A stretch of DNA of 64,000 nt from the NCBI RefSeq assembly GCF_900447215.1, contig NZ_UFYA01000001.1, forward strand, positions 2,542,001 through 2,606,000, given 5' to 3'. The position numbers were made by a program, and so were the translations under genes. Below the pieces are notes generated by a model. That model did not search any database, was not told the DNA's origin, and saw nothing but the letters and a program-made list of their open reading frames with translations. This stretch comes from Dermatophilus congolensis (GTDB lineage Bacteria; Actinomycetota; Actinomycetes; Actinomycetales; Dermatophilaceae). Each line of letters begins with the position of its first letter. Position 1 is the first letter of the stretch. This document shows positions 27,632 to 38,540 of this stretch, one piece after another.

Positions 27632-28840
27632 ATGAACGGAACGGTCGCGTGGGCGCCGTGGGGCCTGGTGGTCGATGCCGTCGTCCTTCTCATCCTCTGG
27701 ACCTCAGTAACGAGCGGATGGCGACGGGGATTCATCGGAAGTCTTTTCGGTGCAGCAGGATTCGCCGCCGGAGGCATTCTTGGTGTTGCTGTTTTGCCCG
27801 GAGCGCTCGCCAATAAGCTCCCTGCACAGTGGGCTGCCTCTGAGGCGGCCATTCTGGTCATGCTTATCCTGGTCCTGGCAGCGATCACTCAAGGCATCCT
27901 CGAGCGTATAGCGATGCCGCTCATCAGCTGCATTCGAGCTTCCTGGGCGCGCTACACCGATGCATTCGGTGGCGCGGCTGTGCAATTCACCGTCGCCGCC
28001 GTGGCGCTCTGGGTAGCCACTGGGCTGCTCGCACTCTCGCCTATCCCAGCGCTCAAAGATGGAATCTCTGCCTCCCGGTCATTGCACGTGGTGGACAACG
28101 TCATGCCCGCCACTCGAGACGCTGTACTGGAGCAAGCACTTGTCGCTCTCGATGCTTACCAATTCCCCCGAGTCTTCACCGACCAAGAACCACCTGACGT
28201 TCGTAGCGTCCAACCCCCAGACAAAGCCATCGCATCCAATGAGGCACTCCGAGCTGCCAGTGAATCCATCTATCGAATCGATGCGCTTGCGCTGCGATGC
28301 AACCGCTCTCAAGAAGGCACAGGATGGGCACTGACCTCCGACACCATCGTTACGAACGCCCACGTCGTTGCTGGAGCTGACCGCATCAGCGTCCGAGTGA
28401 AAAACGAACGCCATTCGGCTCATCTCGTCACTTTCGACCCAGCCCGTGACCTAGCACTGCTCAAAGTTGAAGACTTGCAAGCCCAACCGTTACCAAGAGC
28501 AGAGCGAGTTTCCCGCAAAGAAGCACTCTTTATGGCCGGATATCCACTCGGAGGCCCTTACTCCACCCAGCCAGGGCGTATCGCTACCCGCATGAATGCC
28601 CGTGGCGCCGACATCTACGGCCAAGGTCAAGCGATACGCCAGATCTACGTTGTGCGTGGTGATGTACGTCCTGGAAACTCCGGCGGCCCAGCACTGACCG
28701 TGGACGGTCGTGTCGCCGGAGTCGTTTTCGCTCGTTCAACGACAGAGAACGAAACCGCCTATGTTCTTACTCTCAAAGAACTCGACGAATTCCTTACCGA
28801 ACGTCCTGCTCCGCCAGCTCAGACGCTTTGCGCTGCGTAA
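27632..28840 (+). CDS. MarP-type membrane serine protease
   Basis: The protein is about 402 residues long, with four hydrophobic segments in a CvpA-like N-terminal domain (to about 165) and a periplasmic trypsin-like domain. The catalytic triad is visible: His in TNAHVV (about 249), Asp in PARDLALLK (about 279), and Ser in RPGNSGGPA (about 350). Two Cys (about 232 and 400) could form the redox-sensitive disulfide known from MarP. MarP supports acid and oxidative stress tolerance in mycobacteria. GTG at 27629 and ATG at 27632 are both possible; ATG has the better spacing from GGGAG. Confidence 0.88.
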   Translation: MNGTVAWAPWGLVVDAVVLLILWTSVTSGWRRGFIGSLFGAAGFAAGGILGVAVLPGALANKLPAQWAASEAAILVMLILVLAAITQGILERIAMPLISCIRASWARYTDAFGGAAVQFTVAAVALWVATGLLALSPIPALKDGISASRSLHVVDNVMPATRDAVLEQALVALDAYQFPRVFTDQEPPDVRSVQPPDKAIASNEALRAASESIYRIDALALRCNRSQEGTGWALTSDTIVTNAHVVAGADRISVRVKNERHSAHLVTFDPARDLALLKVEDLQAQPLPRAERVSRKEALFMAGYPLGGPYSTQPGRIATRMNARGADIYGQGQAIRQIYVVRGDVRPGNSGGPALTVDGRVAGVVFARSTTENETAYVLTLKELDEFLTERPAPPAQTLCAA

Positions 28841-29200
28841 AAGACTCAACACGCCGGAGAGCGGTGCATTCGCGCGCGTGCACCCATGCCCCTACAATCA
28901 CTTGTGCTGGATCGCCGGATCAGCCCCCACATCTTGGGGTTGAGAACGCGGTACCGTGAAGAGCCCCAAAAACAATTCAGGGCCTTCCCACAGCGGCCAG
29001 AGGGAACGACAGGCGAAACAAAGCACCAGCCCACCAGCTAGGAGCAACGCCCAGTAGACGAACGCACCACGCGATCGCCCCCCAACCGCGAACACCCACC
29101 AGCACCCCGGGTCCGCCCGGTTATCGGCCAACGGTCGCGCAGGAAACCGGGCGCGTTATTGCGCACGCCCTCCCTCGTGACCCCGCTTTGAGGAGAGAGC
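28841..29200. other. Intergenic region upstream of nrdHIEF
   Basis: No gene is supported here. It holds the control region of the ribonucleotide reductase operon, including two palindromic boxes listed separately, and a GC-rich leader of about 250 bp before nrdH. GAGGAGAG lies before the nrdH start. Confidence 0.6.
28889..28940 (+). promoter_or_regulatory. Candidate NrdR box pair upstream of nrdH
   Basis: Two imperfect palindromes, CCCTACAATCACTTGT (centre about 28899) and CCCCACATCTTGGGG (centre about 28932), are spaced about 32-33 bp, near three helical turns as in NrdR sites. Neither fits the ACACTATATATTGTGT-like consensus well, so this is a context-driven guess. Confidence 0.3.
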
Positions 29201-29461
29201 ATGTCGACCATCGAAACCGCAGAATCACTCACCGTGTACAGCAAGCCCTCCTGTGTCCAGTGCAACGCAACCTACCGCGCCCTTGACAAGGCAGGACTTC
29301 CCTACGAAGTGGTCGACCTTACCGCCGATGAGAACGCTCTCACCCACGTCATGTCCCTAGGCCACACCCAGGCCCCGGTAGTCATCCACGGCGACGAACA
29401 CTGGTCCGGCTACCGACCCGACCTCATCAAAGCCGCCGCAGCCCGCGCAAACGCAGCCTGA
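29201..29461 (+). CDS. nrdH: Glutaredoxin-like NrdH redoxin
   Basis: This 86-residue thioredoxin-fold protein is the electron donor of class Ib ribonucleotide reductase. The active site CVQC is at residues 18-21, and the NrdH-specific end block [10 protein letters not shown] (about 67) is present. ATG at 29201 follows GAGGAGAG. It starts the nrdHIEF operon, five bases before nrdI. Confidence 0.94.
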   Translation: MSTIETAESLTVYSKPSCVQCNATYRALDKAGLPYEVVDLTADENALTHVMSLGHTQAPVVIHGDEHWSGYRPDLIKAAAARANAA

Positions 29462-29465
29462 ACCC

Positions 29466-29888
29466 ATGGACGCGCCCGCACCGGGCGCGGACACCCCGGC
29501 GACCCACCTGGTCTATTTCTCCTCGACCTCGGAGAACACACACCGATTCGTGCAGAAACTCGGATGCACAGCACAACGCATCCCCCTACGACCCGGTGAA
29601 CCTCACCTTCAGGTGACACAGCCGTACGTTCTCGTACTGCCCACCTACGGAGGCGGCCGTCACGGCGGTGCCGTGCCCAAACAAGTCATCAAATTCCTCA
29701 ACGACCCCCACAACCGACACCTCATCCGAGGGGTGATCGCCGGAGGCAACACCAACTTCGGTGCCGCCTACGGCCTCGCCGGTGACATCGTGGCCGCCAA
29801 ATGCCACATCCCACTCCTGTACAGATTCGAACTCATGGGCACACCCGACGACGTCGAGAAAGTCCGCGGAAGGCTGCGCGCACAATGA
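29466..29888 (+). CDS. nrdI: Flavodoxin-like NrdI protein
   Basis: NrdI supplies the oxidant that builds the Mn(III)2-tyrosyl radical in NrdF. The 140-residue protein has the FMN phosphate loop [11 protein letters not shown] (about 17-27), [15 protein letters not shown] (about 60), and [10 protein letters not shown] (about 98). It overlaps nrdE by 4 bp (ATGA). Confidence 0.94.
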   Translation: MDAPAPGADTPATHLVYFSSTSENTHRFVQKLGCTAQRIPLRPGEPHLQVTQPYVLVLPTYGGGRHGGAVPKQVIKFLNDPHNRHLIRGVIAGGNTNFGAAYGLAGDIVAAKCHIPLLYRFELMGTPDDVEKVRGRLRAQ

Positions 29889-32044
29889 CCTCCACCCTCC
29901 TCACCGACACCGGCTCCGAGTCCGTCTCATCTACCGCCGCCGACTACCATGCCCTCAACGCCATGCTCAACCTCTACGACGAGCACGGCAACATCCAGTT
30001 CGACGCTGACAAACAAGCAGCCCGCCAGTACTTCCTCCAGCACGTCAACCAAAACACCGTTTTCTTCCACTCACTCCAGGAAAAACTCGACTACCTCGTC
30101 GAAAACGGCTACTACGAAGCCGGCGTCCTCGAGCAATACGACTTCGAGTTCATCAAATCCCTCTTCAAACGCGCCTACGACGCCAAATTCCGGTTCCCCA
30201 CCTTCATGGGCGCATTCAAGTACTACACGTCCTACACACTCAAAACCTTCGACGGCACCCGCTACCTCGAACGCTACGAAGACCGCGTCTGCATGGTCGC
30301 CCTCACCCTCGCCGACGGAAACCGTGAGCTCGCACCCCGCATCGTCGATGAAATCCTCACCGGCCGTTTCCAACCCGCAACCCCAACCTTCCTCAACGCT
30401 GGAAAAGCCCAGCGAGGAGAGCTTGTCTCCTGCTTCCTCCTGCGCGTCGAAGACAACATGGAGTCAATCGCCCGCGCCATCAACTCCTCACTGCAGCTAT
30501 CCAAACGCGGTGGAGGTGTTGCCCTAAGCCTGACCAACCTCCGCGAATCCGGCGCACCGATCAAACGCGTCGAAAACCAGTCCTCCGGTGTCGTTCCCGT
30601 CATGAAACTCCTCGAGGACTCCTTCTCCTACGCCAACCAACTCGGCGCACGCCAAGGTGCCGGCGCCGTATACCTCAACGCCCACCACCCCGACATCCTC
30701 ACCTTCCTAGACACCAAGCGCGAGAACGCTGACGAGAAAATCCGCATCAAAACCCTCTCCCTGGGTGTCGTCATCCCCGACATCACCTTCGAACTGGCCC
30801 GCAATAACGAAGACATGTACCTCTTCAGCCCCTACGACGTAGAACGCGTCTACGGGAAAGCCTTCAGCGAGATCAGCGTCACCGAGAAATACCGCGAAAT
30901 GGTGAACGACTCCCGCATCAGCAAACGCAAAATCAGCGCCCGCCGCTTCTTCCAGGTACTCGCAGAAATCCAGTTCGAATCCGGATACCCCTACATCCTC
31001 TTCGAAGACACCGTCAACGCAGCCAACCCCATCGACGGCCGCGTCACCATGTCCAACCTCTGCTCCGAAATCCTCCAGGTCTCCACACCCTCCACCTACA
31101 ACGAAGACCTCAGCTACCAGGAAATCGGCAAAGACATCTCCTGCAACCTCGGGTCCCTAAACATCGCAAAAACCATGGACTCCCCTGACTTCGCAGGCAC
31201 CATCGACACCGCCGTCCGTGCCCTCACCGCAGTCAGCGACCACTCCAACATCGCCTGCGCACCCAGCATCGAAAAAGGCAACGCCCAAAGCCACGCCATC
31301 GGCCTAGGCCAAATGAACCTGCACGGATACCTGGCCCGCGAGCGAATCCACTACGGCTCAGAAGAAGGCCTGGACTTCACCAACATGTACTTCTACACGG
31401 TGACTTTCCACGCCATCGCCGCCTCCTGCCGCATCGCCCAAGAACGCAACATCACATTCGAAGGATTCGAACGCTCCGCCTACGCCAGCGGCGAATACTT
31501 CCGCAAATACATCGACAAAGAATGGACGCCCCGCACCCCACGCGTCGCCCAGCTCTTCGCCGACTCCGGAATCCACATCCCCACACCCCAAGACTGGAAA
31601 GAACTCGCCGAACTGGTCGCCAAACACGGCCTCTACAACCAAAACCTCCAAGCCGTTCCACCCACCGGGTCGATCAGCTACATCAACCACTCCACCAGCT
31701 CGATTCACCCCATCGTCGCCAAAGTGGAAATCCGCAAAGAAGGCAAAATCGGTCGCGTCTATTACCCCGCGCCCTACATGACCAACGACAACCTCGAGTT
31801 CTACGCCGACGCCTACGAAATCGGCCCCGAAAAAATCATCGACACTTACGCTGAAGCCACCCAGCACGTTGACCAGGGCCTATCCCTCACCCTGTTCTTC
31901 CCCGACACCGTCACCACCCGTGACATCAACAAAGCGCAGATCTACGCCTGGCGTAAAGGCATCAAAACCCTCTACTACATCCGTCTGCGTCAGCTCGCCC
32001 TCCAAGGAACCGAAGTTGACGGCTGCGTCAGCTGCATGCTCTGA
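29885..32044 (+). CDS. nrdE: Class Ib ribonucleoside-diphosphate reductase alpha subunit
   Basis: The 719-residue catalytic subunit reduces ribonucleotides to deoxyribonucleotides. ATG at 29885 is chosen since it overlaps the nrdI stop; the frame is open further up. Visible are [10 protein letters not shown], the active-site CSEI (about 395), [11 protein letters not shown] (about 420), a Tyr pair near the C-terminus (LYYIRLRQ), and the redox tail CVSCML that accepts electrons from NrdH. It lacks the N-terminal ATP cone, as class Ib enzymes do. No B12-dependent reductase is seen in the window. Confidence 0.96.
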   Translation: MTSTLLTDTGSESVSSTAADYHALNAMLNLYDEHGNIQFDADKQAARQYFLQHVNQNTVFFHSLQEKLDYLVENGYYEAGVLEQYDFEFIKSLFKRAYDAKFRFPTFMGAFKYYTSYTLKTFDGTRYLERYEDRVCMVALTLADGNRELAPRIVDEILTGRFQPATPTFLNAGKAQRGELVSCFLLRVEDNMESIARAINSSLQLSKRGGGVALSLTNLRESGAPIKRVENQSSGVVPVMKLLEDSFSYANQLGARQGAGAVYLNAHHPDILTFLDTKRENADEKIRIKTLSLGVVIPDITFELARNNEDMYLFSPYDVERVYGKAFSEISVTEKYREMVNDSRISKRKISARRFFQVLAEIQFESGYPYILFEDTVNAANPIDGRVTMSNLCSEILQVSTPSTYNEDLSYQEIGKDISCNLGSLNIAKTMDSPDFAGTIDTAVRALTAVSDHSNIACAPSIEKGNAQSHAIGLGQMNLHGYLARERIHYGSEEGLDFTNMYFYTVTFHAIAASCRIAQERNITFEGFERSAYASGEYFRKYIDKEWTPRTPRVAQLFADSGIHIPTPQDWKELAELVAKHGLYNQNLQAVPPTGSISYINHSTSSIHPIVAKVEIRKEGKIGRVYYPAPYMTNDNLEFYADAYEIGPEKIIDTYAEATQHVDQGLSLTLFFPDTVTTRDINKAQIYAWRKGIKTLYYIRLRQLALQGTEVDGCVSCML

Positions 32045-33049
<1,005 letters not shown>

Positions 33050-33083
33050 GTTGCCCTCCCGTGCTGTTGCCTAACAATCGCTA

Positions 33084-33124
33084 GAAGGCTTGGTTCTGCA
33101 GAAAATCTGCAGAACCAAGCCTTC
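33084..33124. terminator. Perfect 19-bp stem hairpin after nrdF
   Basis: GAAGGCTTGGTTCTGCAGA pairs fully with its reverse complement around an AAA loop. No long T run follows, but the position and strength fit a terminator for nrdHIEF. Confidence 0.75.
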
Positions 33125-33232
33125 TACATGTATGCACAAACTATCTATTCGTCCACAAGCACAGCCAGGCCTAAACCCCGCGCGCCTGAGCAGACAGAAA
33201 AACTCACTAGAGTCAGCGCCCCCAACAACGCC

Positions 33233-33266
33233 CACGGCCCGCCAACCATAAGGTTGACGGGCCGTG
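33233..33266. terminator. Hairpin 3' of the holin-like gene
   Basis: CACGGCCCG pairs with CGGGCCGTG, and an inner CAAC/GTTG pairing closes the loop. It lies 57 bp after the stop of the minus-strand gene at 33324 and between two converging genes. Confidence 0.6.
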
Positions 33267-33323
33267 TCACAACGGATCAGACAGCTCGGTCACGATCCTG
33301 AACGCACTGCGAATAACTCCCAT

Positions 33324-33860
33324 TCAGTGGCGGATCTCAGGCGAGGAAGAAGCGTTCTCCAATCGCGCAGTGAAAGAAGAAGTCGCACCCGAAGCAAACG
33401 CATCCTGACGACGCACCGCAGCAGTGGCCTCACCAGACTTCGAACGCTTCAACGAGTCCAGCGTGTCCTTCGTTGTCGCCACCGCACGCTTAGGCGTCGG
33501 GTTCACCTCAGAAACCTTCGACTTACCGATGAATGCCACTCCAGCGGCCGCGCCAAACAGCAACAACGTGACGATCAGGTAGCCCAGCCACGGAGCCAGC
33601 CCCAACGCAACCAAAGCCAGCGCAAGAGTGTGCAGCAAAAACACCAACCCGAACACAGCAAACACGGCCGCGACGATGAACATCGCCGCCCCGACAACAG
33701 CCTTCTTCAAATCTTTCGTGATCTCGAGCTTGGCCAACTCGATCTCACTACGCACCAGGCTGGATACATCCTCCAGCGCGGAATTAATGAGACGCCCCAG
33801 CGACGGGTCCGCCGGACGCGACGCCTCAGGCTTCTCAGTGGGGGGAATATTATTGGGCAT
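33324..33860 (-). CDS. Phage-holin-family (superfamily III-like) membrane protein
   Basis: The 178-residue protein begins with a polar, Pro-rich stretch, then the family block LGRLINSALEDVSSLVRSEIELAKLEI (about 20-46), two hydrophobic segments (about 53-75 and 83-108), and a basic, Ala-rich tail. This is the Phage_holin_3_6/DUF1469 pattern found as a chromosomal single-copy gene in actinobacteria. No phage genes are around it, so a lysis role should not be assumed. A promoter-like sequence lies about 105 bp upstream. Confidence 0.82.
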   Translation of the reverse strand: MPNNIPPTEKPEASRPADPSLGRLINSALEDVSSLVRSEIELAKLEITKDLKKAVVGAAMFIVAAVFAVFGLVFLLHTLALALVALGLAPWLGYLIVTLLLFGAAAGVAFIGKSKVSEVNPTPKRAVATTKDTLDSLKRSKSGEATAAVRRQDAFASGATSSFTARLENASSSPEIRH

Positions 33861-34199
33861 ATAGTGTCTCCTCGTTTGTGAGCCAATCGGTGCAGTTCCA
33901 TCGATCCGTAGGAGCCCGGGCGCACAACTCTGCGAGGGACGTCAAGCGGACGAACCGAAGCGTCTGCATACAAGTCTGATCAATACTGACAATAACGAGT
34001 CAAACCACCTCCGGCGAGTACATGGACCCGCCATCCCATACACAGTGCCCCTCCTCAGACACAACAAGACTCGCCCCAACACCCAAACCCCAACACCTCG
34101 CGCGCCTCCACTGCACGAATACTCGTCTAACTCCACCTGCACAAGCGAACATAGAAACCAGACAACACCCGGTCCACGCCGCAGCGGAACGAGATAGCA
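33861..34199. other. Intergenic region between holin-like gene and pfk
   Basis: Divergent control region. Apart from the promoter-like sequence for the minus-strand gene, I see no RNA gene or reading frame with support. The last 150 bp are A/C-rich and lead to the pfk start. Confidence 0.5.
33965..33992 (-). promoter_or_regulatory. Candidate sigma-70-type promoter of the holin-like gene
   Basis: On the minus strand, TTGTCA (33992-33987) and TATGCA (33970-33965) are separated by 16 bases, close to the housekeeping consensus. The transcript would have a leader of about 95 bases. Confidence 0.4.
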
Positions 34200-36491
34200 G
34201 TGAACATAGACCAACACGACCCCCACACCGACGCTCCTTGCCGCATCGCCATCCTCACCAGCGGGGGAGACGCCCAAGGCATGAACGCTGCCGTCCGAGC
34301 TGTAGTCCGCACCGCCATCCACGCCGGCGCTGAGGTCTACGCCATTTGGGAGGGATACCAAGGCGCAGTCGAAGGTACCATCACCCCCATCCAATGGGAT
34401 GACGTCGGCGGTATCCTCGCCAAAGGCGGCACTATCATCGGCACTGCGCGCTCAGCCGACTTCCGCACTCGAGAAGGCATGCGCCGCGCTGCCAAGAACC
34501 TCCTACAACTTGGCATCGACCGCATCGTCGCCATCGGAGGCGACGGATCACTGGCCGGAACACACGCCTTCCGCCACCACTGGCCCGAACTACTCGAAGA
34601 ACTCGTCGCTGCCGGAGAAATCGACCAAACCACCGCAGATGCACACCCTGCACTCATGGTCGCTGGCCTAGTCGGCTCTATCGACAATGACCTCATCGGC
34701 AGCGATATGACCATCGGTGCCGACTCCGCCATGCACCGCATCCTCGAAGCCATCGATGCGATAGCGTCCACCGCCGCCAGCCACCAACGCACTTTCGTCA
34801 TCGAAGTCATGGGACGCCACTGCGGCTACCTTCCCCTTTTCGCTGCCATCGCTGGTGGCTGCGACTACGTTTTCGTCCCTGAAGCACCACCTGAACCCGG
34901 ATGGGAAAACGACCTCGCCACAAAAATTCGTGACGGCCGCGCCGCAGGACGACGCGACAGTCTTATCCTTGTCGCAGAAGGAGCCCAAGAACGCGACGGC
35001 ACCCCCATCACCTGCGAGCGCGTCCAAGCCGCAATCCACGACACAACAGGTGAAGACGCAAAAATCACCATCCTTGGACACGTTCAACGAGGCGGAACTC
35101 CCAGCGCCTACGACCGATGGATGTCCACCCTGCTTGGTTACGCCGCTGCGCAAGAAGTCCTCGAAGCAACCCCTGACCAACCTGCCCACATCATCGGAGT
35201 CCGATCAGGGCGCATTGCCCGCATCGACCTTGTCGAAGCCGTCACCGCTACCGGCAACATCGCAGCCACCGTTGCCGCAGGCAACTACAGCGACGCCGTT
35301 CGTGCCCGCGGAACCGAATTTCTCGAAGGTGTCGAACTGTTCCGTCGTCTCTCACGCCCTGAAGACGGCCCTCGTGAAGACCGGCCCGGGTACGGAAAAC
35401 GCCTAGCCATCATGCACATTGGTGGCCTCGCCCCAGGCATGAACGCTGCCGCCCGAGCCGCTGTCCGGTTAGGTATGCAGCGCGGGCTGACCGTTCTAGG
35501 AATTACCGGCGGGGTGTCTGGTCTGCTCGACGATGACATCCACGAAATTTCCTGGGCTGACGTCGATTCATGGGTTGGCCTTGGAGGGGCTGAACTTGGC
35601 GTCCGACGCATGGTGCCTGACCTTGAACACCTCTACGCCATCTCCCGCACCCTGGAAAAGAATGACGTCGATGCCCTCATGCTTATCGGTGGATACAACG
35701 CCTATCTCACCGCTCACCGCATGCTCACCGAATCCGAACGCTACCCAGCACTTGCCATCCCAATCGTGTGCGTGCCAGCCAGCATCGATAACAATCTGCC
35801 TTTCTCTGAACTCTCAATTGGTTCAGACTCTGCCCTAAACCGCGCTATTTGGGCACTCGATGCCATCAAAGAATCCGGCACTGCCTCGCAGCGTTGTTTC
35901 GTCACCGAAACCATGGGGCGTAAATGCGGCTATCTGGCTCTCATGGCAGGCATTGCTACGGGTGCTGAGCGTGTCTATCTTCACGAAGAAGGAGTCACTC
36001 TCGATGACCTCACCCGCGACGTCAAACACATGATTGCCGCTTTCAAAGACGGACGACGTCTCTTCCTAGCAATCCGCAACGAACGTGCTAACGAACGCTA
36101 CACGGCTGACTTCATGGCTCGTTTGTTCGAGCAAGAAGCACACGGTCTCTATGACGTTCGCACTGCGGTCCTTGGTCACATTCAGCAAGGCGGCAGTCCC
36201 TCTAGCAATGACCGTATTCTTGCTACCCGGCTCGTTGAAGGAGCAATCCGCGACATTGTTGAGCAGCTTTCAGCAGGTTGTCACGAAGGCCGTTGCGTCG
36301 GGTTGCTTGAAGGTGAAGTTCGTCTTAACCGTCTCGACCGCATCATGGAACATCTCGACGTCGTCAATCGCAGGCCCAAAGAACAATGGTGGATGGGGCT
36401 GCGTCCAGTCATCACTGCACTCTCTGATCCTGATGCGGTGTGGAGCGGAGAACACATCCCGGTGCTGCGTGAACGGCCAATCAATTCGTGA
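34200..36491 (+). CDS. Tandem-domain, eukaryote-like ATP-dependent 6-phosphofructokinase
   Basis: The 763-residue protein has two phosphofructokinase domains in one chain, as in animal and fungal enzymes; typical bacterial PFKs have one domain of 320-340 residues. The N-half (about 15-390) is complete: TSGGDAQGMNAA, GTARS, IGGDGSL, the catalytic GSIDNDL, EVMGRHCGYL, and HVQRGG. The C-half (about 398-763) keeps GGLAPGMNAAARAAVR, ETMGRKCGYL and HIQQGG, but has GGYNAY where GGDG binds ATP and SIDNNL where the catalytic Asp pair is expected; it is probably regulatory. The ATG start at 34200 has only a weak site. It stands alone between intergenic hairpins. Confidence 0.92.
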   Translation: MNIDQHDPHTDAPCRIAILTSGGDAQGMNAAVRAVVRTAIHAGAEVYAIWEGYQGAVEGTITPIQWDDVGGILAKGGTIIGTARSADFRTREGMRRAAKNLLQLGIDRIVAIGGDGSLAGTHAFRHHWPELLEELVAAGEIDQTTADAHPALMVAGLVGSIDNDLIGSDMTIGADSAMHRILEAIDAIASTAASHQRTFVIEVMGRHCGYLPLFAAIAGGCDYVFVPEAPPEPGWENDLATKIRDGRAAGRRDSLILVAEGAQERDGTPITCERVQAAIHDTTGEDAKITILGHVQRGGTPSAYDRWMSTLLGYAAAQEVLEATPDQPAHIIGVRSGRIARIDLVEAVTATGNIAATVAAGNYSDAVRARGTEFLEGVELFRRLSRPEDGPREDRPGYGKRLAIMHIGGLAPGMNAAARAAVRLGMQRGLTVLGITGGVSGLLDDDIHEISWADVDSWVGLGGAELGVRRMVPDLEHLYAISRTLEKNDVDALMLIGGYNAYLTAHRMLTESERYPALAIPIVCVPASIDNNLPFSELSIGSDSALNRAIWALDAIKESGTASQRCFVTETMGRKCGYLALMAGIATGAERVYLHEEGVTLDDLTRDVKHMIAAFKDGRRLFLAIRNERANERYTADFMARLFEQEAHGLYDVRTAVLGHIQQGGSPSSNDRILATRLVEGAIRDIVEQLSAGCHEGRCVGLLEGEVRLNRLDRIMEHLDVVNRRPKEQWWMGLRPVITALSDPDAVWSGEHIPVLRERPINS

Positions 36492-36568
36492 AGCATTCCG
36501 TTACAGAAGGAGTGGGCAGGCATAAGTGTTGTTCATGCAAAACTCCCTCCTTCTGTAACAGTGCTTCT
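36490..36568 (+). terminator. Long inverted repeat after pfk
   Basis: Arms at about 36490-36512 and 36546-36568 (GAAGCA..GTTACAGAAGGAG and its complement) enclose a 33-base loop. It overlaps the pfk stop. It can end pfk transcription and shield it from the adjoining pseudogene. Confidence 0.5.
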
Positions 36569-36648
36569 CAGCGTGCGCTTACTGTGATCGTGAGCGCATG
36601 TTGGTGCTGATGAACTCCATTACGGAGGAATCTGCCAGAGTGGTGACG

Positions 36649-37613
36649 TCACTGACTTCGCGGTTTTTCTGCCACATCGCGTAGCTCTTCAACGAGACTC
36701 TTTTCGTCTGGTCCATCCACCCTTGCGCGCAAGATCACGAATGTGGCGACAGCCTTACCAGTCATCTTGTTTGTGGCTCCGAATACGGCAGTTTTTGGTC
36801 CCACTGCGTCATGGCTGACTAAAGCTGACTCAATCTCAGAAGTGGAGAGTCGGTGTCCGGAGATGTTCATGACGTCGTCGACGCGGCCAAGAATCCAGAT
36901 GTTTGCGTTGGTGTTTTTCTTAGCTCCATCTGCGGCGAAGTACATGCCTTCAAGACGTGACCGGTAGGTATCGATACAGCGTTGTGTATCTCCCCAGATT
37001 TCACGGGCCATGGATGGTCATGTTTGGTGATGATGAGGAATTCTTGGGTTCTGTCTTCAACGGGTTGGGCAATGTTGTTGAGGATCTCTACGTCTATGCC
37101 GGGAATGGGGTGTTGGGCGCCATGTGTTCGTGGTACCAGCATGCTTCTGGACTGATTGGTTTTCCCGACGCTGCCTAGAAGGACGAATGCTGGGAAGGTC
37201 GAAAGCGGCGGGGATGTCGGCCGTCTGCTTCAGAATGCACGTACCGCGTTGGTGCGGTGTAGAGGATGTAGAGAGGGGCTTCGGAGGGAACCTAGGTGGG
37301 GTTCGCAGTCGATGAACCATTGGACAAATGGCGAGTTGCTCCAGTCGAGGACGTTTTCGAAATCTTTGTGCCAGGTGATGGAGGTTCGGGCTTGTTGTGC
37401 CCAAAATGCCTCAAAGTCGTTTTTGCTTGTCAGTAGGGGTCTGCGTGGGTGTTGGGTGCCTCGGCTGCCGCTGGGGCTCCTGTGTCCGTGAGGTGACCGG
37501 GGTGTTGTGTAGGGCCGGTGTGTCTCGACGAGGTCGGATGACACAACGCAGGCACGCCGGATAGGCATCGTGTGCAGCACAGTGTGTTTCGTCTTGCATG
37601 TGGCACTTTTCAC
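36649..37613 (-). pseudogene. acs: Acetyl-CoA synthetase remnant (internal deletion and frameshifts)
   Basis: Three minus-strand frames hold pieces of Acs in the right order. At about 37480-37310 is an N-terminal block, FEAFWAQQARTSITW then FENVLDWSNSPFVQWF. At about 37120-37010 is PGIDVEILNN, then FLIITKHDHPWP. At about 37011-36649 is REIWGDTQRCIDTYRS, WILGRVDDVMNISGHRLST and the C-terminal domain. The usual central 250-300 residues, including the AMP-binding P-loop, are gone, and the blocks are in different frames. About 960 bp remain of a gene near 1.95 kb. Acetate activation by this locus must be lost. Confidence 0.88.
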
Positions 37614-37673
37614 GCGCCTCGCTGCATGTGAGAGCGTGAATGGCCCGCCGAACCACGGCGTTAGGGTCTAAAC

Positions 37674-38540
37674 GTGTCGCAGATCCCCCTACTTGTTGCA
37701 GAGGCAGCTTCGCTGCCTGAGTTGCGCTCCCAGGTGGCCCAGGCAGCTGGTGCGTGTTCGCGGCTTCGGTTCCATGAAGGTTTGCGCCGACATTTACCGG
37801 AGATCATGTTTGAGTCGCGTGTTCGCGGTGCGCATGGGTCGGCTGCGCTTTCTGAAGGTCGTGCTTCCGTGGATCGGGTTCGGCAGTTGTCGGTACCGGG
37901 GGCGTTGTGGCCTCCTACTACCGACCCGTCGAATCGGGTTACTCGTGCGGCGATTGCTTTGACGGCTGAGGTTGACCGTTTGGATAGCAAATTTGAGGAT
38001 GCGCCACGTCAGGCAGTGGCGCGGTTGCATGCGGTGGCGGGTAATGCGCTTGCGGTGGGGCAGGTTGGTCGTACGCGGGTGGCGGGGGAGGGGTGTAGTG
38101 AGTTGCTTAGTGCGTTAGGTCGTGAGCCGGAGGCTGATGATGCGCGCGCTAGTTTATTTGCGCTGCTTAATGAGTTTCGGCAAGGGGTTACGTCGCCGGT
38201 GTTGTTGGCGGCGCTTGTGCATGGTGAGGTGTTGCGCTCTAGGCCATTTCCGTGTGCGAATGGGCTTCTTGGGCGGGCGTTGGAGCGATTGTTGTTGCGT
38301 TCGCGTCATGTAGATTCCACGCGTGCAGTGGTGCCTGAGGCTGGGCATTTCGCGATGGGGGTGGATGACTATTTCACGGCTGCTGCGGCGTATGCGCGCT
38401 CTAGAGATAGGGGTGACATGGATGGTGTTGTGGTTTGGGTGCAGCACTGCTGTCACGCTATTGCTCACGGTGCTGCTGAGGGAGGGCGGGTTGCTGATGC
38501 TGCGCGGGCTGCTGCTGTAACTCGTCCTGGACGACGGTGA
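37674..38540 (+). CDS. Fic-fold-like protein with degenerate active site
   Basis: The 288-residue helical protein has the actinobacterial pattern SRVRGAHGSAALSEGR, then VHGEVLRSRPFPCANGLLGRALERLLL (about 197-223). That last block aligns with the Fic motif HPFxDGNGRxxR, but the catalytic His is Arg, and the Asp/Gly and Arg positions are altered, so AMP transfer is unlikely. Homologues in actinobacteria are often labelled oxidoreductase without support. They commonly sit next to the Ssd/Tad cluster, as here. GTG at 37674 is used. Confidence 0.7.
   Translation: MSQIPLLVAEAASLPELRSQVAQAAGACSRLRFHEGLRRHLPEIMFESRVRGAHGSAALSEGRASVDRVRQLSVPGALWPPTTDPSNRVTRAAIALTAEVDRLDSKFEDAPRQAVARLHAVAGNALAVGQVGRTRVAGEGCSELLSALGREPEADDARASLFALLNEFRQGVTSPVLLAALVHGEVLRSRPFPCANGLLGRALERLLLRSRHVDSTRAVVPEAGHFAMGVDDYFTAAAAYARSRDRGDMDGVVVWVQHCCHAIAHGAAEGGRVADAARAAAVTRPGRR

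Noticed and set aside
33324-33860. Holin-like gene as a sign of a prophage
   Set aside because: No integrase, structural, endolysin or attachment-site signals surround it, and the family is common as a chromosomal gene in actinobacteria.
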